Shown piece by piece: positions 18,447 through 26,358 of a stretch of DNA of 64,000 bases. Position numbers and translations under genes: made by a program. The DNA comes from Sphingopyxis sp. (lineage in GTDB: Bacteria; Pseudomonadota; Alphaproteobacteria; Sphingomonadales; Sphingomonadaceae): the NCBI GenBank assembly GCA_013823985.1, contig PNNB01000050.1, forward strand, positions 186,001 through 250,000, in the 5' to 3' direction. Numbering within the stretch: the first letter of the stretch is position 1; each line of letters begins with the position of its first letter. The notes under the pieces were generated by a model that ran no database searches, was not told the DNA's origin, and saw only the letters and a program-made list of their open reading frames with translations.

Positions 18447-19303
18447 TGGGTTCTTGGGACGCATGGATCGGACGGAGCGAAAACCGGCAAGATCATATCG
18501 ATCCTGCGCTTGTGCGGCGCTGGCTGGCGATGCTGGATAAGGAGGAGCTTTCGGATGATGTTGTGCCTCAGGGTTTGCACTGGTGTTTGTGCACCCCCGA
18601 AACGGTGACTTCGGGCTTAGGCCCCGACGGCCATCCGCTTCGTGACGCCAGCCCGAACAGCTTTCTGCCCCCCGTGCCCTTACCGCGACGGATGTGGGCA
18701 TCGAGCATAGTGGAGTTTCTAACGCCGCTACATATTGGCGAAGCAGTTTCCCGCCGGTCGACAATCATGTCGATCGCCGAAAAATCGGGAGGATCGGGAG
18801 GTCTTGTATTCGTCGAGGTCGAACATTTGACTGCAGGCGCCAAGGGAACCGCTATCCGGGAAGTGCAGACCATTGTCTATCGTGAAGCCGCCGCCCCCGA
18901 TGCCCCGCTGACGCCGCCACCGCCCGGTGAAACAGCTTTCAATCCTGCCGACTGGACGACGCATCATATTGTTTCGCCGAACGAACCAATGCTCTTCCGT
19001 TACTCGGCCCTCACCTTCAACAGCCACCGCATCCATTATGATCTTCCATATGCAACAGATGTGGAACGCTATCGGGGGCTTGTCGTCCACGGGCCGCTCA
19101 CGGCGACGTTGATGCTCGATTTGGCATCGCGGCAGTTTGGCAACAACGCGCTTTCCAGCTTTGCCTTTCGCGGACTTTCTCCAGCGATATGTGGTGAATT
19201 GCTTCATCTCGTGATGCGTGAAAATGACGCGGAAATCGAGTTTGGTGCCTTTGCCGATGACGGTCGGGCGGTTATGGCCGCGAGTGCCACCAGGAAAATA
19301 TGA
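18446..19303 (+). CDS. MaoC-like double hot-dog acyl-CoA hydratase
   Basis: The product is 285 aa and matches the FAS1-like dehydratase / mesaconyl-C4-CoA hydratase type: an N-terminal hot-dog (MWASSIVEFLTPLHIGEAV) and a second with the hydratase-like stretch RYSALTFNSHRIHYDLPYA followed by VVHGPLTATLMLDL. It should hydrate an enoyl-CoA made by one of the dehydrogenases. Its ATG shares one base with the upstream stop (TGATG). Related enzymes act in itaconate/mesaconate or branched acid routes, but the four dehydrogenases here do not fit the simple itaconate pathway. Confidence 0.8.
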   Translation: MGSWDAWIGRSENRQDHIDPALVRRWLAMLDKEELSDDVVPQGLHWCLCTPETVTSGLGPDGHPLRDASPNSFLPPVPLPRRMWASSIVEFLTPLHIGEAVSRRSTIMSIAEKSGGSGGLVFVEVEHLTAGAKGTAIREVQTIVYREAAAPDAPLTPPPPGETAFNPADWTTHHIVSPNEPMLFRYSALTFNSHRIHYDLPYATDVERYRGLVVHGPLTATLMLDLASRQFGNNALSSFAFRGLSPAICGELLHLVMRENDAEIEFGAFADDGRAVMAASATRKI

Positions 19304-19304
19304 C

Positions 19305-20462
19305 ATGACCGAAAGCACAGACATTACCGAAATTCGCCGTGCCGTGCAGGCATTATGCGCGGATTTTCCGGGAAACTATTGGCAAGAAAAGGACCGTGAT
19401 CGTGCCTATCCCGGCGAGTTTGTCGACGCGCTGACACGCTCCGGTTTCCTCGCCGCGCTTATTCCTGAAGAGTTCGGCGGATCGGGTTTGACGCTTGATG
19501 CGGCGGCGGTGATCATGGAAGAAATTCAGGCGGCCGGCTGTAACGGGGCGTCGGCCCATGCGCAGATGTACATCATGAACACGCTGCTCAAATATGGAAG
19601 CGATGCGCAGAAGCGGGACTATCTTCCCGGCATTTCCAACGGCACATTGCGGCTTCAGGCCTTTGGTGTTTCGGAACCGACCAGCGGAACAGACACTTTG
19701 AGCCTACGGACATTCGCGGTGCGCGACGGCGACAGCTATGTGATCAACGGCCAGAAAATCTGGACCAGTCGCGCCGAGCATTCCGACCTCATGCTCCTTC
19801 TGGCGCGTACCACCGCGAAAGAAGAGGCGGCAAGCAAAACCGAAGGACTTTCCATATTCCTCGTCGATATGCGCAAGGCTTTGGGGAATGGTATGACCAT
19901 CAAGCCAATCCGCACGATGATGAACCACTCGACCACCGAGGTATTCTTCGACGATATGCGGATACCGGCATCGGCGCTGATTGGTGAAGAAGGAAAAGGT
20001 TTCCGCTACATCCTGTCGGGCATGAATGCGGAGCGTATTCTGATTGCCGCCGAATGTATCGGCGATGCCAAATGGTTCATCACCAAAGCGACCGATTATG
20101 CGAAGGACCGTCAGGTTTTCGGCCGAGCCATCGGCCAAAACCAGGGTGTGCAATTTCCCATAGCGCGCTGTTACGCACAAATGTGTGCGGCGGAATTGAT
20201 GGTCCATCATGCGGCCAAAACCTATGACGCAGGCGGCAATCCAGGGGCCGAGGCCAATATGGCAAAAATGCTCGCGTCGGAGGCCAGTTGGGCTGCAGCC
20301 GACATGTGTGTGCAGACCTTTGGCGGTTTCGGATTTGCCGAAGAATATGATGTAGAACGCAAGTTTCGGGAGGCACGGCTTTACACTGTTGCACCCATCA
20401 GCACGAACCTCATCCTCAGCTATCTGGCAGAGCATGTACTGGGCTTGCCCCGTAGCTATTGA
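19305..20462 (+). CDS. Acyl-CoA dehydrogenase 3 (no Glu at the usual C-terminal site)
   Basis: The product is about 385 aa. The start at 19305 follows the upstream stop by one base and has AGGA about 9 nt before it; a longer frame from 19218 would overlap the hydratase gene. FAD and substrate motifs (FGVSEPTSGTDTLSLRT, KIWTSRAEHSDLMLLLART, GGFGFAEEYDVERKFREARLY) are normal, but the block that usually reads YEGTSEI is TVAPISTNLI, so the common catalytic Glu is absent there. Some families place the base in another helix, so it may still be active. Substrate unknown. Confidence 0.85.
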   Translation: MTESTDITEIRRAVQALCADFPGNYWQEKDRDRAYPGEFVDALTRSGFLAALIPEEFGGSGLTLDAAAVIMEEIQAAGCNGASAHAQMYIMNTLLKYGSDAQKRDYLPGISNGTLRLQAFGVSEPTSGTDTLSLRTFAVRDGDSYVINGQKIWTSRAEHSDLMLLLARTTAKEEAASKTEGLSIFLVDMRKALGNGMTIKPIRTMMNHSTTEVFFDDMRIPASALIGEEGKGFRYILSGMNAERILIAAECIGDAKWFITKATDYAKDRQVFGRAIGQNQGVQFPIARCYAQMCAAELMVHHAAKTYDAGGNPGAEANMAKMLASEASWAAADMCVQTFGGFGFAEEYDVERKFREARLYTVAPISTNLILSYLAEHVLGLPRSY

Positions 20463-20480
20463 ACAAAGGATCACACGGAC

Positions 20481-21647
20481 ATGAATTTCGAACTGGCTGA
20501 AGAGCACCGGATGCTGAAGGATCTGGTTCGCAAATTTGTGGACTCGCAACTTGTCCCGCTGGAAAGTGAAGTACTTGCCCGCGAAAGCTCCGGAAAAGGG
20601 AGCTATCTGACAAAAGAGGAACAGGCGAAGGTGGACGCGGTGTCCCGCGAACTTGGTTTATGGGGTCTCGACGCGCCGGAAGAAGTGGGCGGTATGAACC
20701 TGCCGATGGTGGCTATGGTGGGCGTGGGCGAAGAATTGGGACGCACGGCAACGCCCTATACGCTTCCGCCCGATTCCCCGAATTTGCGCATGATGATGGC
20801 CGCCGCGGATGAAAAACAACGCGAACATTATCTCGCGCCCTATGTGCGCGGTGAGACCATTTCGGCCATCGGCATATCGGAACCCGGCGCCGGAGCCGAT
20901 CCGCAGTTGATGAAAACAACGGCGGTGCAGGATGGCGACGATTGGGTAATCAACGGCCGGAAAATCTGGATTACGAAGGCCGACGAAGCAGACTTCACCA
21001 TATTGATGGCTGTGACCGACAAGCAGCCTAACGGACGGAACGGCATGTCGGCATTCCTTGTGGACCGCGACACGCCGGGCTTTAACGTCTTGCGGAAAAT
21101 ACCGATGATCGACGGGACGGCTACCTATGAGATTGCTTTGGACGATTGCCGCGTTCCGGGATGGAAGCTTTTGGGCAAAAGGGGGCAGGGCTTTTTGCCC
21201 ATGCAGATCCGGCTCGGCACACGGCGTATCGAGATGGCATCATGGTCGATCGGTATGGCGCAACGCGCACTTGATATGATGATCGACTACGCACCGCAGC
21301 GCGTCACATTTGGCAAGCCGCTGTCCTCACGGCAAACCGTCCAGAATTGGGTGTCCGAAGCCGCCACGAAAATTCATGCAATGCGGTTGATGACCTATGA
21401 CTGCGCCTGGAAAATGGATGAAGGCCGCGACACGCGTCTGGAAATTTCCATGATCAAATCTTTCTGCACCGAATCTGCTTATGAAATTGTGGACCACGCG
21501 ATGCAGATGTTTGGCGGCATGGGAATGACCCGCGAATTGCCGCTCTATCTGATGTCGAACAAGCTGCGCACCATGCGGATATATGACGGCCCCAGTGAAA
21601 TCCACAACTGGGTCGTCGCACGAGATCTGCTGGGCACGCGGGATTGA
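20481..21647 (+). CDS. Acyl-CoA dehydrogenase 4 (ACAD10/11-like C-terminus)
   Basis: The product is 388 aa, starting MNFELAEEHRMLKDLVRKFVD. The FAD motif is AIGISEPGAGADPQLMKTT, and the C-terminal block reads MRIYDGPSEIHNWVVARDLLG, with Asp where most members have the catalytic Glu, as in the ACAD10/11-like group (typically DGPDEVH). It closes the seven-gene operon, 18 bases after the previous gene, and is convergent with the flippase gene. It probably oxidises a different intermediate or chain type from its paralogues. Confidence 0.86.
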   Translation: MNFELAEEHRMLKDLVRKFVDSQLVPLESEVLARESSGKGSYLTKEEQAKVDAVSRELGLWGLDAPEEVGGMNLPMVAMVGVGEELGRTATPYTLPPDSPNLRMMMAAADEKQREHYLAPYVRGETISAIGISEPGAGADPQLMKTTAVQDGDDWVINGRKIWITKADEADFTILMAVTDKQPNGRNGMSAFLVDRDTPGFNVLRKIPMIDGTATYEIALDDCRVPGWKLLGKRGQGFLPMQIRLGTRRIEMASWSIGMAQRALDMMIDYAPQRVTFGKPLSSRQTVQNWVSEAATKIHAMRLMTYDCAWKMDEGRDTRLEISMIKSFCTESAYEIVDHAMQMFGGMGMTRELPLYLMSNKLRTMRIYDGPSEIHNWVVARDLLGTRD

Positions 21648-21678
21648 GGCTGGAATCCCGTTACCCAAACGGCACCGC

Positions 21679-22962
21679 TCACTGTGCTTCAAACATGTCT
21701 GCCGTTTGTGGACGTTGATCCCTGTGCTGGCGCGATACGGCTAGCCCCAATCCAAATGCCGATAGCGCGCTCATCATCAATATGCCTGCGGCAGCGCCTT
21801 CGAGTTGCCAGTTCGTAATGAGAAATTGCATTGCGGATATCACAAGGATGAGGGGCGCTATTCGAAGCAGAAAGGGTGTAATCGCCTTATGTTTGGCGAC
21901 CAGCAACGATTCCCAATTGGCCGCGAGAAGTTCAAGGGCGCCTGCGCACGCCAATATGACCATAGCCGAATGCTCGAACACGAACTCAGGTCCGGCAAGC
22001 AACCGGATCGCCGCTTCGCCACCCCAATAAGCCACAGGAATGGCGACTGCGCCGGTCATCAGGCAGAGCAATGTTATCTTGTTCGACAGAACAATGGCGG
22101 CATCTTTTGTTTTCACAAATTCGGGATAGATCGCGCGCGAAAGCGCTTCGCCCAGTTGGACGAGCGCTTGCCCCAATTGGGACGCGACCCGGTAACCCCC
22201 CGCCAGAGCAGCGCCGCCCAAGGCGCCAACTAACAGGATCATGCACTGCTTTGAAATAACCGCCAAGGTACGCGACAGGCTTGTGCCAAGAATGAACTGC
22301 CACACATCGGGGTGCTGCTCCGGTAGCCGTTTCAAGCTGATGTCCGGCAGTCCAATGGAAACATAGCGCGCTGAGTATTTCCAGAACGCCGCCGCACAGG
22401 CCAATTCAGCGATGGCCCATGCCACAAGAAAACCGGTCACATTGGGTGCAAAAAGTGCGGCCAATCCTGCGCCGATGGCGCGTGCCACGGGCAAGACGGC
22501 ATCGGCCTTTGCGGCAAGATCATAGCGTTCATAAAGCCGCAGAACACCGGTTGGAGTTGACCGTATTGCGACAATTGTAGCCGCACATAATCCAAAAGTC
22601 GGCCAGAATAGAGTGTCGGGCAGGGGCAGCCAGAGACCGGCAAGCGCAGTTAAGCCCAATGCAAGAAACATACCGACGAATATGCTGGAAATATCAAGCG
22701 CGAGTGCAAAACCTGTGGCGGTTCGGGCCGCTGCCGATTCAACGCCCCAGCGGACAACGGCCTGCCATCCGTTGAAGCTGACGAAACCGGCCAACGCCTG
22801 TGCCAGCACTACAATCAATGTGAAATAACCGAAATTCTCCAGTCCCAAAGTCCTGGTCGTCAACGCAAGGTAGACGAGACTGAGCAGCGCATTGATGCCG
22901 CGGCTTGCAAGCAGCCATCCCAGGTTTCGGAATATGGTTTCCACGAAATATTTTTCAGGCAA
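21679..22962 (-). CDS. Wzx-like oligosaccharide/lipid flippase family membrane protein
   Basis: The product is 427 aa with about twelve hydrophobic segments and the polysaccharide-flippase-like opening FRNLGWLLASRGINALLSLVYLALTTRTLGLENFGYFTL; the segment GLENFG plus the following helix is typical of Wzx/MATE-like exporters. It would move a lipid-linked product across the inner membrane. The start is a TTG overlapping the stop of the PLP-enzyme gene by 8 bp, so the two are coupled; a GTG at 22944 is an alternative. No glycosyltransferase lies nearby, unlike ordinary O-antigen loci, so the cargo may not be a sugar polymer. Confidence 0.75.
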   Translation of the reverse strand: MPEKYFVETIFRNLGWLLASRGINALLSLVYLALTTRTLGLENFGYFTLIVVLAQALAGFVSFNGWQAVVRWGVESAAARTATGFALALDISSIFVGMFLALGLTALAGLWLPLPDTLFWPTFGLCAATIVAIRSTPTGVLRLYERYDLAAKADAVLPVARAIGAGLAALFAPNVTGFLVAWAIAELACAAAFWKYSARYVSIGLPDISLKRLPEQHPDVWQFILGTSLSRTLAVISKQCMILLVGALGGAALAGGYRVASQLGQALVQLGEALSRAIYPEFVKTKDAAIVLSNKITLLCLMTGAVAIPVAYWGGEAAIRLLAGPEFVFEHSAMVILACAGALELLAANWESLLVAKHKAITPFLLRIAPLILVISAMQFLITNWQLEGAAAGILMMSALSAFGLGLAVSRQHRDQRPQTADMFEAQ

Positions 22963-24385
22963 CCACGGGTCGGGCTGCGGCCTCTAGGACATCGGCGATC
23001 CGGGTCATGTCATTTTGAAGCCGCTGGTGCAGTTTTTCCGACGACAAATCCGATAACTCGACAATGAGCGGCATCGACAAGCTTATCCGCAAGGTCCCCG
23101 CCCATTCGCCGTTCGCGAATTTCCGGCATTTCACCGGCTGTCCGAGACGTAGCCCGCGCGCGGAAAGGACACGGCACCAACGTTGTGCGGTCGCAAAATC
23201 GGGCTGCCCCTGACATTTGGAAAGGTCGAGTGTGGCCAAGGTCGACTGATGCAATGCCGGACCCGACAGGGCTGGCATGACCAGTTCTGCGCCAAGCCTA
23301 TCCGATAGTGCGCGCACAGCCTTGCCAAATGCGTCAATCACTTCATTCCGGCGTGCGTTAGGCAATAAGCGGTATCGCTCCATTTCGAATAACGATGCCT
23401 CGACGCGCAAAAGCAATCCGGGATTGGTGCCATCGGGCAAATGGGCCGCGCTTTGCCAGCCAGCCGGCCATTCGGCACGGCGGAATAACGTAGTGAGGCC
23501 TTTTGCCAACGCGCGGCACGGGGCTTGGTGGGGTGGGACAAGCAAGAAGCCAGAGAAGGGTGGGCCACCGATAAATTTCGATCCCGAGAGCATGACCATG
23601 GCGCCCCGGTCCAGATAAGCCTGAACCGCAGAAGGCTCGAGCCGAGACTGACACGCATCGACAACAATAGAGATAGAGTCACCAAATTGGGCCCGCAAGC
23701 GGTCAATATCGGCGAGATCGGGAAGGATGAGGCCCGTCTTGGATCCGTGTACCGCATGCACGAGCAGATGGTGACCCATCTGGATATGGTCTTCACCAAT
23801 GCGGTTCAAGCGCGCTGTGATGGCAGCGCTGTCATAAGGTTGTCCGTCTTCATCTCGGATTGGGAGGTTGACCAAATCTGTTTGGTCAAGCCCTTCGACA
23901 TATGTCCCCTTGACTACATGGGGTTCCAAAGCTGTCTCGCCAGCGAAAAATTGTCCGGCCGCTGCAAACACACAGCCGCTACCAACTTCATCCTGTCCGA
24001 GCAGAATGTTGACGATACGCTTACCCGACCAAGCCTTTGCCAGTGCAAGTGCCACAAATTCCAAGTCCGTGCCCGACGGCGCGAAAATGACATCGACAGC
24101 ATCGTCAAGGTCCCATGCACGGCGCAGCCTGCCACGCTGCATTTCCAACGTCTGCGCATAATAGGCAGAAGCGGAAAGCGCACCTGCAGGCGCCTGCGAC
24201 ACGAAGCTTTCCAGATGTCCGAAAGCCGCCAGCGAAATATCGTTCGCCGTTGACGATGCGTATCCCAAGGTGGCGCGAGGGTAGGGCGATGCGCCGTAGC
24301 GGTTGGTGTTTTGCCCGCTCGGTACCAATATGCGATTGTCGCCACCGGAGGTGAGCATCAACGATAGAAAAGGTTCGCTGTTCAT
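22955..24385 (-). CDS. Uncharacterised PLP-dependent enzyme, fold type I (kynureninase/desulfurase-like)
   Basis: The product is about 476 aa. The start at 24385 has GGAAGC upstream; the frame extends to a TTG at 24424 without a good site. Fold-type-I features are present: FAPSGTDLEFVALALAKAW (phosphate-binding region), SIVVDACQSR (Asp contacting the pyridine nitrogen), and MLSGSKFIGGPPFSGFLLV with the Schiff-base Lys. It is longer than cysteine desulfurases and lacks their catalytic-Cys loop. It is coupled to a flippase gene and divergent from an ATP-grasp ligase, suggesting it makes or modifies an amino compound for an envelope product. The exact reaction cannot be named. Confidence 0.75.
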   Translation of the reverse strand: MNSEPFLSLMLTSGGDNRILVPSGQNTNRYGASPYPRATLGYASSTANDISLAAFGHLESFVSQAPAGALSASAYYAQTLEMQRGRLRRAWDLDDAVDVIFAPSGTDLEFVALALAKAWSGKRIVNILLGQDEVGSGCVFAAAGQFFAGETALEPHVVKGTYVEGLDQTDLVNLPIRDEDGQPYDSAAITARLNRIGEDHIQMGHHLLVHAVHGSKTGLILPDLADIDRLRAQFGDSISIVVDACQSRLEPSAVQAYLDRGAMVMLSGSKFIGGPPFSGFLLVPPHQAPCRALAKGLTTLFRRAEWPAGWQSAAHLPDGTNPGLLLRVEASLFEMERYRLLPNARRNEVIDAFGKAVRALSDRLGAELVMPALSGPALHQSTLATLDLSKCQGQPDFATAQRWCRVLSARGLRLGQPVKCRKFANGEWAGTLRISLSMPLIVELSDLSSEKLHQRLQNDMTRIADVLEAAARPVVA

Positions 24386-24458
24386 TCGGGCGCTTCCATT
24401 GGAGTTTCGCACCAAAGCTAACAACCAAATGCGACCGACATGTTACAAGCGCGGTGAG

Positions 24459-24487
24459 CTTTCACGTTAATGTCATATTGCTGCGCG
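24459..24487 (+). promoter_or_regulatory. Weak PhoB-box-like repeats before the ATP-grasp gene
   Basis: Three heptamers lie on an exact 11-bp period: CTTTCAC (24459), ATGTCAT (24470) and CTGCGCG (24481). Only the first two resemble CTGTCAT. The array ends 13 bp before the ATG at 24501, which is tight for a promoter and would fit better if translation starts downstream. Candidate only. Confidence 0.3.
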
Positions 24488-24500
24488 ATAACATGTCGCC

Positions 24501-25541
24501 ATGCAGATATTACGTTTTGGCGATCGTCGCATTTCACGCATTCCCGAAGAGACCCTCCGGCGCGTTCGGATATTGTTCGTGGCCAAGCATGTGTTTTGGC
24601 AAGGCGGCTTGCATCATGAGGATGGCAATCACGCACTCTATCATCGCGAGATAAGGGAGGTTTTAGAGGGCATTGGCCTTAACCTCCAACTGGCGGACAG
24701 CTACGAAGCGCTCTTTGCCGATCCGGGTTGCGACTTTGTATTTCCGCTCCTCAATCGCGGTGGCTTCCTGAATTCAGAAATGCTTTTGCCGCTGCTGACG
24801 ACGCGTCTGGGTATTCCATTTTTGGGTGCCAGCCCGATTTTACGCGGCCTTTCGGATGACAAGCATTTGACAAAGTTGGAGGCGCAAGCGCGCGGGGTGC
24901 CGACAGCGCCATGGGCGATTTACCGGCGGGGCATGCCCGTGCTGCAAGATCCATGTCCACGCGCCGAGCGACTCGTCATCAAGCCCAACGCATCGTCCGC
25001 AAGTTGGGGTGTACGTGACGCGACCAGTTGGGCCGAAACGCGCATCGCGATCGAAGAGATCCACAGCGAGGGCCATGATGCGCTCGTCGAACCATTTCTG
25101 GATGGAAGTGATGTGGAAGTGCCTGTGATCCATTGCGGTGGCTTACCGACCATATTGCCGATGATGCTGTTCGAACAGACCGATCCAAGCCATTTGCGCA
25201 CCTATCAGGAAAAACGCGATCTGGTGGAGCGCGAACAGAAATACCGGTTGGTGCCTTTTGAAGGCAGCGAATGGGCGCCCAAGATTGCGGACTACACCAA
25301 GATCATGGCCGGCATATTCTTCCCCTTCGACTATGGACGGTTCGAATTCCGACTGGATGAACGCAACGGGAAGTTGCACATGCTGGAAGTCAATCTGAAC
25401 TGCAATCTTTGGTCGCAAAAGGTCTTCGGAAAATCGGCCGAGCTTGTCGGCTGGAGCCACGCGGATTTGATCGAGACCATCTTGTGCGAAAGCTTGATGC
25501 GGCAGGGTCTGATTACCCAAGCTGAAGCCGTAGCGGCCTGA
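24501..25541 (+). CDS. ATP-grasp ligase, D-Ala-D-Ala ligase-like
   Basis: The product is up to 346 aa and follows the Ddl order: pre-ATP domain with PLLNRGGFLNSEMLLPLL and LGIPFLGASPILRGLSDDKHLTK, central ATP-binding VIKPNASSASWGV and LVEPFLDGSDVEVPVI, and a magnesium-binding EVNLNCNLW near the end. It should form an amide or peptide bond from a carboxylate and an amine with ATP. No Shine-Dalgarno precedes the ATG; in-frame TTG (24573) and GTG (24579) codons are alternatives that would begin at the first core beta strand (ILFVAKHVF). It is not in a cell-division/mur context, so it is unlikely to be the housekeeping Ddl. It pairs with the nucleotidyltransferase 19 bp downstream. Confidence 0.75.
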   Translation: MQILRFGDRRISRIPEETLRRVRILFVAKHVFWQGGLHHEDGNHALYHREIREVLEGIGLNLQLADSYEALFADPGCDFVFPLLNRGGFLNSEMLLPLLTTRLGIPFLGASPILRGLSDDKHLTKLEAQARGVPTAPWAIYRRGMPVLQDPCPRAERLVIKPNASSASWGVRDATSWAETRIAIEEIHSEGHDALVEPFLDGSDVEVPVIHCGGLPTILPMMLFEQTDPSHLRTYQEKRDLVEREQKYRLVPFEGSEWAPKIADYTKIMAGIFFPFDYGRFEFRLDERNGKLHMLEVNLNCNLWSQKVFGKSAELVGWSHADLIETILCESLMRQGLITQAEAVAA

Positions 25542-25560
25542 AATTCCCTTAAGGACCAAT

Positions 25561-26349
25561 ATGCCCCATGTCCGCACCATAGTGCTTGCTGCCCAACGAA
25601 AAGGGCAGGTCGATCCGCTCGCTCTGCGATTTGGTACGAGCCACAAATGCCTTGTTCCCCTGCACGACGAGCCGCTTATCATCCATGTGCTCCGGACATT
25701 GTCGGCGCATCCGGATATCGATAGCATCATGGTGTCCATCGAGCCCGAGATGTTCAAGACAATCGGGGACATCGTTGAACGCGATGGAGGCATGGGCAAC
25801 AAAATCCGTTTTTGTGCGGCAGCAGATAATATCGCCGACAGCGTCCGCAATGCTGCCGAAGGGCATGAAGGCCCGGTAGTCGTAACAACAGCAGACAATG
25901 CGCTTTTGAAGGCGGCATCTGTCAATGCAATGATAGGGGCACTGCAGAGCCATGATGTTGCGATTGCAATGGCGACGCGCGAGGCTGTGTTGGCCGCCCA
26001 TCCCGAGGGGCAACGCCGGTTCTACCGGTTCAAGGACGGCGAGTTCTCCAACTGCAACCTTTATGGCCTGCGCGATGTGTCCGCTCTGAAAGCGGCCGAG
26101 TTTTTCCGCGGCGGCGGGCAGTTCGCAAAGAAAGCCAGCCGTATTGTCCAGGCGTTCGGGCTGATCAACCTGCTGCTCTTGCGTTTTCATCTGGTCAGCC
26201 TGCCGACCGGGCTTGACCGTATCGCAAAGCGGATAGGCCACAGCATTGCCCCGGTCATCTTGCGCGATGGAACGCAGGCCATCGATGTCGACAATGACCG
26301 GACCTATGGCATCGTCGAGCATTTGATGGCGCAGCAACGCGCCGCCTAA
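25561..26349 (+). CDS. MobA/CobY-like nucleotidyltransferase (NTP_transf_3 family)
   Basis: The product is 262 aa with a nucleotide-binding N-terminus TIVLAAQRKGQVDPLA, then KCLVPLHDEPLIIHVLRTL and a metal-binding region VVVTTADNALL. This is the fold that transfers NMP from NTP to a phosphorylated acceptor (sugar phosphate, alcohol phosphate, cobinamide phosphate). A hydrophobic stretch AFGLINLLLLRFHLVSL in the C-terminal half is unusual for soluble members and suggests membrane contact or a lipid-like acceptor. AAGGA precedes the ATG. No cobalamin or molybdopterin genes lie nearby, so it more likely activates a building block for the neighbouring cluster. Confidence 0.72.
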   Translation: MPHVRTIVLAAQRKGQVDPLALRFGTSHKCLVPLHDEPLIIHVLRTLSAHPDIDSIMVSIEPEMFKTIGDIVERDGGMGNKIRFCAAADNIADSVRNAAEGHEGPVVVTTADNALLKAASVNAMIGALQSHDVAIAMATREAVLAAHPEGQRRFYRFKDGEFSNCNLYGLRDVSALKAAEFFRGGGQFAKKASRIVQAFGLINLLLLRFHLVSLPTGLDRIAKRIGHSIAPVILRDGTQAIDVDNDRTYGIVEHLMAQQRAA

Positions 26350-26358
26350 CGGCGCCTA

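Noticed and set aside
24501..25541. ATP-grasp gene as the housekeeping D-Ala-D-Ala ligase
   Set aside because: It is not in a mur/fts context, diverges in the substrate-side motifs (NLNCNLW in place of the usual NTxPGMT-like end), and pairs with a nucleotidyltransferase.
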